Below, one piece after another: positions 1-11,500 of a DNA stretch of 64,000 bases (within the stretch, counting starts at the first letter, position 1; each line of letters opens with the position of its first letter). Position numbers and translations under genes: made by a program. The DNA comes from Paulownia fortunei (lineage: Eukaryota; Streptophyta; Magnoliopsida; Lamiales; Paulowniaceae): assembly GCA_019321725.1 (NCBI GenBank), contig CM033105.1, forward strand, positions 14,583,632 through 14,647,631, read 5' to 3'. The notes under the pieces were generated by a model. It worked only from the letters and a program-made list of their open reading frames with translations, did no database searches and was not told the origin of the DNA.

Positions 1-1018
1 TGAAATATCCTAAGTACCTTAATTTCCCATCTTAATGTGTGTTAAGATCACCTAATTGACATGCTATAACTCTTATAACAAGTCCCTCAATAACAAAAAA
101 TCATTTACATCATAGATACGTTGTAACAAGTAAAATGGGACAGATTTCCACTTTTCAATTTCCTTGCTGCCACATTAGGTTTCATAGACATTGTGATATC
201 CTTAGGAATATTTATTCACTCTCAAATTTTTACCACACTTAGATTTACATGTGGAATAATACAATTGTGCCATAAAGTTTCACACTAGAATAGATATTCT
301 TACTTTGGCAGTTTTAAGTGTTTCTTCAATATCATGCCCTATTTCAATTTCTAACTGATGAAAATTTATTCCAATACTCTTAACTCATAAATGAAAATGT
401 ATATGATGATACTTATAGGTTTTATTGAACATACCATACACTTTTGAAGCCTAAAACACAAGAAAACAATAAGGTGATAGTTTCTAGCACAAGTGTTTTC
501 TCTCAAGTATTTGCAACCAAAAACCCTTTCTTTGTGCACCAACGCCTATCTAATGACATCCTAACACATTTATAAATAATATTAAAATCTTAATAAGCCA
601 ATAAACCTCAAGAGAAATCTGAAAGTTAGGCTAAACCTGTAGGTTAAGCTCACCTTGCACAATTTTCTATTTGAACTTGTTTATTTCTCCTCCCCTTTGC
701 TTGTTTTGCCTCTTTTTTCAGTTGAAATCACTTAAGACCTATTTAGAGGATTTTTCTATGTCTTTGGAAACTAAAATGGTGTAGAAGAAGGTTCAAGTCG
801 TGGCTATTAGTTTAAGAGTGAATAATAGGTTGAGGTGCTAGCTTGAAAAGTCTAAGCATGAGGTAGTATAAGCTTGAGGTGGCATGTAGTGGTAAAATCT
901 AATTTTCTCCCTAGTCTTCCAACCCTAATCTTGTGTGTCTCACCTTTTTGTATTTGGTTGCAACATATCTTAGTCACTATTTATTCCTATAGGTAATTCC
1001 TATGTCCGTTTATTCGAT
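1..1018 (-). repeat. Tekay-type LTR fragment
   Basis: This stretch aligns in the same orientation with about 42574-43637, the inner part of the TekM left LTR, from the shared opening tgaaatatcctaagtacctt onward. It is therefore a piece of a minus-strand chromovirus LTR. The left end runs off the window. Similarity fades near 1018, and the 128 bases up to 1146 hold nothing I recognise. Both copies contain the same CTTTGCTTGTTTTGCC and GCTTGAAAAGTCTAAGCATG blocks. I cannot tell whether it was a solo LTR or the edge of a longer element. Confidence 0.8.
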
Positions 1019-1146
1019 CTCCAAATCGATTGACATCCAATTCTTAAATAATTATCTAGTTTGCATTTTTGAAATCATATGCACATATGGACCTTGTATT
1101 ATGATACTTAAATTACATTATATCATGTCCAATAACCCAAGTATGT

Positions 1147-2359
1147 TGATGAGTGGGTTTTATACCCATTAATTGAGTACCATTTGCTTAACTTTTTGAT
1201 TAGTTTTTGATATTTATTTTGTAGATTTGAAGATAAAAGAAGAATATCACTTTGATGTACTAAAATCTACTTTCATCTTACATTTTTCAACAAAAAAACT
1301 CAACTCAGGAACAATAGCTACAACGCTTGGGCGCTATAGCTACTGGAATGCAGCGCCTAGGCACCAGGCGGACTAGTAAGGGTAAAATGGGCATTTTCCC
1401 TCTTTAAGGCATCTTCCATCTGATTTTTAACATCCCAAGAGCCTCCAATTCAGATTTTTGGAGAGAGGGGGAGAGGGAGAGAAGAGAAAACAAGCCAAGA
1501 AAGAAGAAGAAAGAAGAGAAGAAAAGAAGAGGAAAATGAGAGATTTCTTCCAAGAGTTGATGAGAAAATATCTACAAGTCGAAGAAACTCATCCTACTTC
1601 CAAGTTTAATTTCATTTTCCTCTTTCTCTCATTAATTATGTTCATGGATATTGTTAAGTTATTATTCATTTTTACGATCATGAACTAATTTATTTTTCTA
1701 GGGTTGTGATGTAATCTAATTATGATGTTTTGAATATTTGTATCAATTCAATTCTTAATTTATTTTTCAAGTTGAGTTTTCTACATTGTTCTTAATGCTT
1801 TCAATTACTTGGCCACTAATTGAATGATTTGCTAATCATATTGACCCGGGAGGTGATATATGTGTCTAGTTCTATGTGGAGAAAACTATAAATTGCATGT
1901 GAGATAGGAATATACCTACATGGTTTATATAGTCTTGTTTGAGATCCATAGAGCCTAATGAATTGTTGATTGTTGTAATTCACATAGGAATATAGTGGGT
2001 TAGCAATTGATGATATTTTCATTAGACATTGGGAGAGGCTAGTGGATAATTTAGGAATTTTCGACTATCAATTGGGAATTAAATTGAGATTGATGAGATA
2101 AATTATTCAATTCGGATTAATTATGGTAAAATCATAACCCTAGGCTTTTAAGTTTTTGAATTTCATTATTATTTGATTTTTAGTATTAGTTAGTTTAGTT
2201 AGATTTAGTTTGTAATCATAAACACAATCTTTTATTTATTCAAATAAAATTAGAGTTAACAAAATTTCGGTACTTAATAATTCAACAGTACTCGTGGGAA
2301 TGATACTCTACTTATCACTTTATTATTTGCTAATGATAATGTGCACTTGCATTCACTTA
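1147..2359 (+). repeat. Type-A LTR, 5' end of AthA1
   Basis: It starts TGATGAGTGGG and runs to just before the primer-binding site. It aligns with the second type-A LTR at 26338-27271, which lacks about 280 bases found here. Its last few bases (the cacaaca terminus seen at 27265-27271) appear lost. Visible features are a GTGCC/GCGCC-TAGGC palindrome near 1353-1364 and a nearly pure purine run at about 1458-1545. Short open frames in it are by-products of the purine run. Confidence 0.85.
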
Positions 2360-2365
2360 AGTTTT

Positions 2366-2383
2366 TGGCGCTGTTGTCAGGGA
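2366..2383 (+). other. Primer-binding site, tRNA-Asp type
   Basis: TGGCGCTGTTGTCAGGGA lies directly after the LTR. It resembles the TGGCGCCGTTGCCGGGGA type that Athila/Tat elements use to pair with the 3' end of tRNA-Asp, with a few transitions. It fixes element orientation as + strand. Confidence 0.8.
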
Positions 2384-2603
2384 TTGTTTTATTTTAATTG
2401 CATCAATATTATTATGACTTAGTCTTGATTTTAGTTTAGATTGTTTTTGCTTTCTTCCCATATTTTGATGTTGTTTTGCCTTGCATTGGATTATACGTAT
2501 TTGTATGTGTAAGGCTAGGAGTCTTGACTTGGGTTATTTTGATCCAGAAATTGAGTGGACTCTTTGAGCTATTAGAGCAGCAAAAAAAGTTGACAATCAA
2601 ACC

Positions 2604-3799
2604 ATGACGGATAACATCAACAATGCTAATGTGAATCCCAATCTTCCATTGCAACAACCACCACCACAACGAGCTATTCGGGACTATTTTCAACCAACCA
2701 TGAACCAAAACTACTCTAAGATAGCTCAACAATCGATCAATGCCAATAATTTTGAACTTAATCCAGCTCTCATTAGCATGGTGCAACAAAACTAATTTGG
2801 AGGAAGTGCAGTGGAATATCCTAATGCACACTTAGCTATGTTTTTGGAGATTTATGACACCATCAAAATAAATGGAGTGCCCGATGATGCCATTAGACTT
2901 TGCTTATTTTTATTCTAACTCTCAGACAAAGCTAGGCTATGGTTACAATCTTTTGTACCATGTAGCATACCGAGTTGAAATGGCTTGACACAAAAATTCC
3001 TTGCTAAGTATTTTCTAGTAAGTAAGACACTTCAACTCAAGAGTGAGATACCTTAATTCCGCCAACAAGATTTTGAACCAATATATGAAGCTTGGGAGAG
3101 GTTTAAAGATTTTCTAAGAAGGTGTCCTCAACATGGTTATGAGGATTGGCCTAATACTTCTACAATGGCTTGAACGGGCAAACTTGAACCATAATAGATG
3201 CTACCGTAGGTGGGACTTTGATGTCTAAGATCGCAAATGAAGCCTATATTTTGCTGGAGGAGATGGCCACTAATAGCTATCAATGGCCTTCTGAGAGATC
3301 TTCCATTAAAAAGGTTATCGGTGTTCTTGAGGTAGATTCATTTACACAATTAGCTGCACAAGTTTATGCTCTTTCTAACCAAATTACAACTTAGACTTTT
3401 AATGGAGCTTATCAAAGAATGGATTTCATGGCATCCACTAGCATTTCATTTATGGAAACCAAAGAAAATGAGCAGGTAAACTTTGTCAATAACCGTAATT
3501 TCAATTTAAGGAGAAATCAATTAACTACTCACTACCATCTAGGGCTTACAAATCTTGAGAATTTTTCCTATGCTAACAATCAAAATATGCTTCAACCCCC
3601 ACCGGGTTACAATAATCCACCAGATCCCAACTCTCAAGTAGGTGAGAAAAAGGCATCATTGGAGGATTTGCTAAGCACTTTCATTGGCATGATAAGAGCC
3701 CGATTGAATAAGGATGAAGTGAAGATAGATAACATTGAGACTCAATTGGGGCAGCTAGCTTCAAATTTAGGAGCTCAAATGAAATCAATCAAGACTTAA
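2604..3799 (+). pseudogene. AthA1 gag remnant
   Basis: Gag packages the retrotransposon RNA into virus-like particles. The frame starting MTDNINNANV is followed, across stops and frame changes, by the Athila gag core: LAMFLEIYDTIK, QKFLAKYF and YEAWERFKDFLRRCPQHG (about 2830-3160). A C-terminal open part at 3419-3799 carries QPPPGYNNPP and the SLEDLLSTFIG / ETQLGQLASNLG segments typical of this group. No CCHC zinc knuckle is visible, as is usual for Athila gag. The interruptions show it is not functional. Confidence 0.8.
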
Positions 3800-3854
3800 A
3801 TTGGATAGTTTGCAACTAAATTAATACGAAATTAAAGGAAACTTTCCAAGTGTT

Positions 3855-4253
3855 ATGGAAGTCAATCTAAGGGAGCATTGCAAAGATATCCAACTTCAAA
3901 GTGGAACTGAAATCAAGGGGCCAAAAATGAAAAGTTCAAAATTTGATGAGCCAATGACAAGCACTTCAAGTGAAAGTTATATAGAGGAACAACCAAATAA
4001 AGAAGAAATGCAATCAAATGAACAAACAGGGACTAAGAAGCTAAAATCTACTCCTAACTTTGAAACTTCTCCTAAATTTAATGTTCCCATTCCTTCTCCA
4101 CAAAGATTTCAAAAGAAAAAGATTGATTCACAATTTGCAAAAATTTTAGAAATTTTCAAGAAGATTCATATCAACATTCTTTTTGCAGATGCTCTTGAGA
4201 AAATGCCTAACTATGCCAAGTTCATGAAAGATGTGATGTCAAGAAAAAGGTGA
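3855..4253 (+). pseudogene. AthA1 gag-protease linker
   Basis: The open frame of 132 codons begins MEVNLREHCKDIQLQSG, matching the TEVNP-REHCKAITLRSG signature at the head of the Athila protease region. The middle is acidic and low-complexity. The end (VPIPSPQRF, LEIFKKIHINILFADALEKMPNYAKFMKDV) is the conserved segment just before the protease. It overlaps the next frame by four bases (ATGA at 4250-4253). A close copy occurs at 38168-38470. Confidence 0.8.
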
Positions 4254-4645
4254 TTATTGAATTTGAAATCATGAATCTCATAGAGGAGTGTAGTGTCATT
4301 TTACAGAAAAAGCTTCCTCAAAAATTGAAAGATCCAGGGAGTTTTACTATTTCTTATACCATAGGAGGATCTTTCTTTGATAAAGAATTATGTGATCTTG
4401 GAGCAAGCATTAATTTGATGCCACTTTTTATTTTCAGGAAATTAGGAATTGGAGAAGTCAAACCATCCACTATCACCTTGCAGTTGCCGGATAGTTCTCT
4501 CACCTATCCAAGAGGAGTTGTTGAAGATGTATTAGTAAAAGTGGATAAATTCATATTTTCTGCAGATTTTGTGGTGTTAGATATGGAGGAAGACTAAGAA
4601 ATTCTTTTAATTCTTGGTTGACCATTCTTTGCTACCGGGCATACT
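4250..4645 (+). pseudogene. AthA1 aspartic protease
   Basis: The domain would cleave the Gag-Pol polyprotein. The active-site segment reads CDLGASINLMP (around 4390-4425), with the catalytic Asp kept and the typical Athila DLGAS form. It is followed by FRKLGIGEVKPS and the FVVLDMEED flap region. The frame ends in a stop at 4597, and the continuation (ILGPFFATGHTLIDVQ-like, about 4598-4660) is in a shifted or interrupted frame. A partial copy is at 38471-38687. Confidence 0.8.
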
Positions 4646-5847
4646 TTGATTGATGTGCAACACGATGAATTAACTCTAAGAGTTAATGAGGACAAAGTGA
4701 TGTTTAATATTTATCGTGCATTGAAGTTTCAAGAGGAATCACATACTTGTAATAGGATTGAAATGTTAGAAACTTGCTTGCATGATCATTTTCTCAAACA
4801 AATTCCTACCGAACCTTTAGAGCGATACATTGTTCATTCCATAATGCAAGGTAATGACCATGATATTGATAATGAGGATTTAATGCATTACTTGCTCTTT
4901 CTTGAATCAGGAGAGGTGGAGTTGAAAAAGGATAAATACAAGGAAACAATAGGAGATATCACAATCAAGGAACAAATAATATCACCGGAGTTGAAAACAC
5001 TTCCCGAGCATTTACGGTATGAATTTCTAAGTGCTAACAACATGTATCCAGTAATTATTTTAGCATCCCTATTTCTTTTAGAGGTTGAGAAATTGCTTTG
5101 TATTTTAAGAGAGCATAAATCTGCTATTGGTTGGTCAATTTCTAATTTTAAAGATATTAGTCCTTCAATTGTCATGCATAAAATCTTAATGGAAGAATCT
5201 TACAAACCATTTATTGAACATCAACGTAGACTAAATCCTACAATGAAAGAGATTGTAAGAAATAAAGTCATGAAATGGTTGAATGTCGGAATTAATTATG
5301 CATTTTTTGATAGTTTTTGGGTGAGTCTGATACAAGTAGTTCCAAAAAAGGATGGTATGACCATAATTCAAAATGATAACAGTAAATTGATACCAACAAG
5401 AATGGTCACAGGTTGGCGAGTATGTATTGATTATAGAAAACTAAACAAAGCTACTCGTGAAGACCATTTTCCCTTCCCATTTATTGATCAAATGTTAGAC
5501 CAACTTGTAAGTATCAATACTATTGTTTTCTTGATGGTTATTCCGGATACAATGAAAATTTTTATGGATGATTTTTTTGTACTTGGCTCCTCATTTGATA
5601 TATGTCTACATAATATTTCTCTTATTTTGCAGAGATGTGAAGAGACTAACCTTGTTTTAAATTAGAAAAAGTGCCATTTTATGGTAAAAAAAGGTGTTGT
5701 TTTAGGTCACCGAGTGTCCTCCAAAGGACTTGAGGTAGACCGAGCAAAAATTATTACTATTGAAAAACTTCCACCACCAATCAATGTGAAAACTATTCGT
5801 AGTTTTATAGAAGATTCATTAAAGATTTTTTAAAAATTATAAAACCT
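4646..5847 (+). pseudogene. AthA1 reverse transcriptase, core deleted
   Basis: The open frame of 339 codons runs from the protease tail (IDVQHDELTLRVNEDKV) into the RT fingers: VVPKKDGMT, LIPTRMVTGWRVCIDYRKLNKATREDHFPFPFIDQML. It then jumps to MKIFMDDFFVLGSSFDICLHN, the catalytic MDDF block. The intervening palm sequence, including the first catalytic-Asp region and the PFGL-NAPATFQ block, is missing. This corresponds to a deletion of roughly 60-70 residues. After the stop at 5663-5665 the GHRVS / connection segment continues to 5847 with another frame disruption. The enzyme cannot be active. Confidence 0.85.
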
Positions 5848-6336
5848 TTGTACAACCTTTTGGAAAATGATAAGCTATTTGATTTTAATGTTGATTGTCT
5901 ACAGGCCTTTGATCATATCAAGAAGGCTCTCATTTCAGCTCCTATTATGGTGGTACCGGATTGGACCCAACCATTTGAGCTTATGTGCGATGCTAGTGAT
6001 TATGCGGTTGAAGTGGTATTAGGACAAAGAAGAGATAAAAATTTTAGGGCCATTTACTATGCAAGCCAAACACTTGATAATGCCCAACAAAATTACACCA
6101 CCATTGAAAAAGAGTTGTTAGCCGTTGTTTTTGCATTTGATAAATTTTATGCTTATCGTGTAGGTACCAAGGTGATAGTATATACCGATCATGCTGCTAT
6201 TAGGTATCTCTTTACCAAAAAGGATGCAAATCCAAGGCTAATTTGGTGGATACTCCTTCAAGAATTTGATCTTGAAATCAAAGATAAGAAGGGAAGTGAA
6301 AATGTGGTGGCGGATCACTTATCGAGATTGGAGTAG
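5848..6336 (+). pseudogene. AthA1 RNase H
   Basis: RNase H removes the RNA strand during cDNA synthesis. This 162-codon frame retains all four expected acidic sites in context: [33 protein letters not shown] and [10 protein letters not shown]. It is the best preserved domain of AthA1, but it belongs to a broken pol frame and would not be expressed on its own. A stop follows at 6334-6336 before the integrase region. Confidence 0.85.
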
Positions 6337-6390
6337 AAAAATGAGAATTTTGAAGGACTAATTGAAGAATTTTTCCTAGATGAGTTTATT

Positions 6391-7354
6391 TTGGCAATCA
6401 AAGATAATTTACCTTGGTATGTAGATTTTGTGAATTATCTCGCATGTGGATTATTGCCTCTGGAACTCATCTATCATCGAAAGGAAAAATTCTTACATGA
6501 TGTGAAATCATATCTATGGGATGATCTCTCGCTCTTCAAAAGGTGTTTAGATTCTATGATTCGGAGATGCATTCCAATGGAAGAAACAAATAAAATTCTT
6601 AAGCACTGCCATTCATCCCCATGTAGTGGTCATTTTGGACCTACAAGAACAACTTCTAAGGTATTGCAATCTAGTTTTTATTGGCCAACTTTGTTTAAGG
6701 ATTGTTATGCTTTTGTATAAACATGTGACCGGTGTCAAAGGGCTGGAACAATTACTAGATGCCATGAGCTTCCTTTGACTAACATGATGGAAGTTGAACT
6801 CTTTAATGTTTGGGGGATTGACTTCATGGGACCATTTCCTCCATCAAATGGCCGATCATACATTTAGCTCGCTGTGGATTATATCTCCAGCCATTGCCAC
6901 ACCTACTAATGATGCCAAGGTAGTACTTAAATTCTTGTACAAACATATTTTCACTCATTTTAGCACACCTAGAGCAATTGTAAGTGATGAAGATTCTCAT
7001 TTTTGTAATAAAATATTTAATAACCTTTTGGCTAAGTATGGTGTAAGACACAAGGTAGATCTTGGATACCATCCTCAATCAAATAGACAAGCCAAAATCT
7101 CAAACCAAAAAGTGAAGCAAATCCTTGAAAAAATGGTGAGCATTAATCGAAAGGATTGGGCACATAAGCTTGATGACGCATTATGGGCATACCGCACAAC
7201 ATATAAAACTCCTATAGGTGTGTCTCCTTATCGACTAGTTTTTGGAAAAGCTTGTCACCTCCCCGTTGAGCTAGAACATAGAGCATATTGGATTGTGCAA
7301 CAATTAAATTTTGATACAAAGGCAATAAGAGAAAAAAAATTATTGCAACTATAA
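6391..7354 (+). pseudogene. AthA1 integrase
   Basis: Integrase inserts the cDNA into chromosomes. The zinc-binding part (HCHSSPCSGHFG, then TCDRCQRAG) is cut by a TAA at 6718-6720. The first catalytic Asp ([11 protein letters not shown], about 6810-6842) is followed in its own frame by a TAG and then a frameshift near 6890. The second Asp ([12 protein letters not shown]) is kept. In the third position the context reads [13 protein letters not shown], so the usual catalytic Glu is a Lys. The conserved [34 protein letters not shown] block follows. Confidence 0.85.
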
Positions 7355-7413
7355 AGAAATTTTTTAGGCTTGATGCCTATGAAAATGCTAAAATCTATAA
7401 AGAAAAAAAAACA

Positions 7414-7638
7414 ATGAATGATAAAATGATCTTGAGAAGGAAATTTCAACTCGGAGAACTTGTGTTGCTTTTCAATTCTAGATTAAAACCTTTTCCAGGA
7501 AAATTGAAATCTAGATGGTCCGGTCCCTTTATTGTCAATAGGACATTTTCATTTAGGGCGGTTGAGATCAAAGGTAAGGATGACATATTTTATGTCAATG
7601 GACAGAGGTTGAAACATTATTATCGCAATGAAATTTGA
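7414..7638 (+). pseudogene. AthA1 integrase C-terminal part
   Basis: This 74-codon frame contains GELVLLFNSRLKPFPGKLKSRWSGPFIV split over a conserved pattern, the DNA-binding tail of Athila-type integrases, and ends ...NGQRLKHYYRNEI. No chromodomain follows. The preceding A-rich stretch (7355-7413) joins it to the integrase core in a different frame. Confidence 0.78.
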
Positions 7639-8591
7639 AAGATGTGTAATCTTCCACTTGGAGAAGCAACCTAAGGTATTCAGTTTCGGTCTAGCTAAAA
7701 ACTTTAAATAAAGTGTTTCTTGGGAGGCAACCCAAACTCTTTTTTTTTCTTATTTTTGTGATTGTTGTTATTTTTGTGTTGTTACATATCATGATGATTG
7801 CTCCTTGATATTTTAGTCATTTTTGCAAGTTAAATGCTAAACAACACCCATTTTTGAAAAGTCCCCTTATTTTACAATTCTTTCAATCATTGAGGATAAT
7901 GCTTATATTAAATTTAGGGGGGAGGGGAGTTCAAAAGTTTAGGATTATTGCTTGTTGCTTGAAAAGTTTAGTGATAGAATATATGCATACTTGAAAAAAA
8001 AGTAAATATTAGAATTTGTATGTTTTTTTATGTGTCTAAACATCAAATTTTGGTTTTATTTACTTTATGAGGTCTTGTGAATCTTGATGCACTAAGTAGT
8101 TTGTTGAGTTACATTTAATTGTTTAGAGATAATTTATAAGGTCTAATTATTTCCTCAATGGTTCCACCAACCTCTAGAACTTGTTTGATCACTAGTCGAG
8201 GTGAAATCCTATGTGGCGTAATATTAGGGAGATGATTTAGGCCATTTTTGGACCGTTTGAGCTTTTGAAGCCAATCTACACTTGAATTATTCTCTAGTGC
8301 CCCCTCTTGAGCCTATTGAAACAATTGTTTGGACAACCTATACACATTATCGAGCTTTATGAAAAAACAAATTCCAATATTCTACCATTTTTTCTTCTTA
8401 TTTACATAATCATTCTTGAATGAATTGTTGTATTAAAAAAAAATTGAAAACAAAAATGAAAACAAGTAGAAGAAAATATTGAAAAATGATTGAGGTGTAT
8501 GATTTGAACTCCCTAAAACAAATAGACCCCATTGCATACAACAAAAGAAATAAGTTTGGGGGTAATTCAAGATCAAAAAGAAAAAAAATGG
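7639..8591 (+). other. AthA1 3' UTR, first part
   Basis: This is non-coding. It holds the post-pol hairpin (7720-7735), purine tracts such as AGGGGGGAGGGGAG near 7916-7930 and TAAGTTTGGGGGT near 8551-8563, and a block around 8195-8330 that aligns with 25350-25475 in AthB (shared TTTTTGGACCGTTTGAGC). It continues after the TekG2 insertion at 21640. I see no env-like open frame. Confidence 0.75.
7720..7735 (+). promoter_or_regulatory. Post-pol hairpin in AthA1
   Basis: TTGGG-AGGCAA-CCCAA forms a 5-bp stem with a six-base loop about 80 bases after the pol stop. The AthB copy at 24822-24839 keeps the loop and pairing but changes a G-C pair to A-T (TTAGG/CCTAA), a compensatory change. The motif lies in the conserved 'cttgggaggcaaccc' context found after pol in Athila-like elements. 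A role in RNA processing, packaging or translation is inference. Confidence 0.55.
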
Positions 8592-11500
8592 TGTAACACC
8601 ACTTAACTTAACTGCAGAGCCTAAACAAGCTGATACAGTTAAGTCAAGAAATATTAATTTTTCATCAATATTAGAGTTATGGTTTTAATAAAAGTTCTCA
8701 TTTTTAGCTATAAGAGAAAGAACTTGAATCATTTTAAACACACCATATACATATATCAAAACGGAGTACATCTGTTTACAAAACCATAACAGAGCGGCTT
8801 ATTTAAAAACAAAATAGAGTTTTCAAAATAAACTACAAAATAGCTCGAAGAATAGCATATGAACAAAACTATGTCCGGCCGCTCTAGAGACTCAGTCAAC
8901 CTCTAAACCTGTATATTTCCACCTGCATCACATGAATCTAACGAGCTAAAGGCTCAATAAGGTGAAACTGATGAAATAACAAATAGCGTACATACCAATC
9001 ACATAAATGATTAAATGCAATATTCAATTTAATAATTTTCTTTCATAAATCATTCTTTAGGGCCCTTGAAGTGTGGTACCTAACTAATAGCGATAGACCA
9101 TGGTTTTCAGGAACTGTTCATAATGATTGGCCAATAAGAGAACTAATACGGGATTTTCATACTTGGTCTTTCAACCTCAGGTATTAGCCGTATTCTATCT
9201 CATTCATTGTGGCTTTTCTATATCGGTTTTTCAACCTCAAGTATTTGCCACCATTTGTTGGGTCCGCCGGTCCCTCCCGCGTCCCTTGTCTACCCGACCA
9301 TCAATCAAGTACCATACTTCCTTTTCAAAAAACACATTATATTCTTAATAGTGTCATGCTTCATGAACCATAAATACATCAAACATTACATCATTTGACA
9401 AATAATAACAATCACATTAAAACATGAACAACATTATATGATTCTTGTGATACAACAAATGAAAACTTCAACTTATCTCAAGTCCACTTTGTGGCAAGTG
9501 AAAAGACCAATCTCTTTCGAAGATAGGATGCGTTAAAGGCCTAACATAATCAAATTATGTACCATTTAATATCCTTTTTATAAATAATTTAGTCTATTCT
9601 AGTTAAAGTTCATATACACTTTTCAATATTTTGTAAACAATTTCATATCAATTACATAACCTTAAAAATAATGCATACTCCATATTTTACTACTAATTCA
9701 AGACATTAAACATTAGGGCATCCATTAAATAACTAATAATTCAAACATAATTATTAGGGAAGCCTCTAAAACATGCACACAATCTAAATTAACATGATAT
9801 AAATTCGGTTTTAACTTAAATTGATTGTACCCTTCAATTAAGTGTTCGTGAAATATTTTGCTAACCAAAAGTGAACGGTGTCATGTTTTAATACAACAGT
9901 GAGTTAAGTATCGTATCCATAGGGATTGTAATCAAAAATTATATTAAGTACTGTAGTTTAAATAGTCCTAACTTTATCTAGAAAATCGAATGATGATTGG
10001 AAAATAAAGTAAATCAAGATAAAAATGCAAAGACAACAATGGAGTTTTTAGAAACAATATAACAACCACCTTATGAGCAAGATGTTCTAGAGGAATGACT
10101 CACCAATTATCACCTATGTTCTTCCTTCCAAAATATATCAATTCAAATCAACAACACATATAAGTTAAGAATTCCTAAGCTCATCAATTCCCTCTCTCGA
10201 GTGCCGAATTGACTATGAGTTCCAACATGAATTTCGATATCTCTATAAAAATTAAAGAATAAAACTCTACAAAAGTTCAATGAATTCTTCTTCAAAACTT
10301 CAAAGGTTTCATAAGATTCCCAACTCTACGATTCCTAGGTTGTGTTATCCCTATGATCATGTATAAAATCCCTTCTCTCGAGTGCCGAATTTCATACGTC
10401 AAACAATCTCAATTAGTGATCAATTAATCCAGAGGAATACTAAACAAGATAACACAAACAAGATGAATAACTTGAACTAATATTATTTGGAATTCAAAAC
10501 ATAGGATCAAATAAGGTTACATCATCCTCTAGAAATAAATGTTTAGTTCACCATGGATGAATATAACTTCAAGAAACAAATAAGAAAGAACATGGAAATT
10601 ATTCACCAATTTGTGAAGTGGAAGGAATGGTTGAATCTCTTATTGTCTCCAAGAATAACTCCTTGTCTTGAATTGCAGAAAATGGAATGGGTCTTGTCTC
10701 CAAGCACCCAATGGCTTTCCTTGGTTCCAAGAACCAATCATCTCCTCCTTGGTTGATGTTGATCTTGCCCTTTTAAACTTCTCCCCAATGATTCTCTCTC
10801 CAAGAGTCTTCCAAAAGAAATTCTGAAATCCTTCCACTTTTCTTGGCTTTTCTTTAAAAGAAACCTAAATATCCTCCCACTTTTCTTAGCTTTTCAAAAG
10901 AACCTGAAATTCTTCCCATTTTCTTGGCTTTTTTTTCTTTTTCTCTCCACCAATATAGTGTATCCACCAGAGCAATACATGGGTAATGATGTATAGGTGT
11001 ATCTAATGTGTAAATCTCATAAAAATGCCAAAATTCATGATCCATTGCCACTTGTCGCCACAATAATGCATCAACGTCTTTTTTTGTTAGCAGGATAGTG
11101 CCTAGGCACCCTATTTTGGTGCTTAGGCGCCTTCCATTCTATTTTACCGGCCTCAGATGGTGCCTAGGCGCCCTGTTTTGGCGCCTAGGCACTGTTGCTG
11201 CTGTTTTTCCTTGCTCCACTTCAGTACTCTTACACTATTTGGCCCTTTGAAACTGATTTTTGACCTATTTAAAAGACATATTGGCTTTTGATATATTCTA
11301 ATGAATTGTATATCTATGTATTTTCATTCCATAGGAATTTGAATCAACTAAATATGACATCTTTGGACAATGTTATACCTAAAATACTAAGATGTGTCAT
11401 CTTAGAAAATTGCAACTCAGTGCTGACTCTAGAACTCAGTGTTTCTCATTGAAATAAACCGAATTGGATTTTATGATAAACATAGAAGTTGTATATATAT

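Noticed and set aside
1458..1688. 76-codon Glu/Lys/Arg-rich frame in the type-A LTR
   Set aside because: It is produced by the purine tract and is not kept intact in the second type-A LTR.
9127..9348. 73-codon frame with an internal FQPQV repeat, also at 17958-18179
   Set aside because: It is antisense to the element, lies in LTR sequence, and its repetition is due to the LTR pair. The internal repeat is a short DNA repeat (TTTCAACCTCA).
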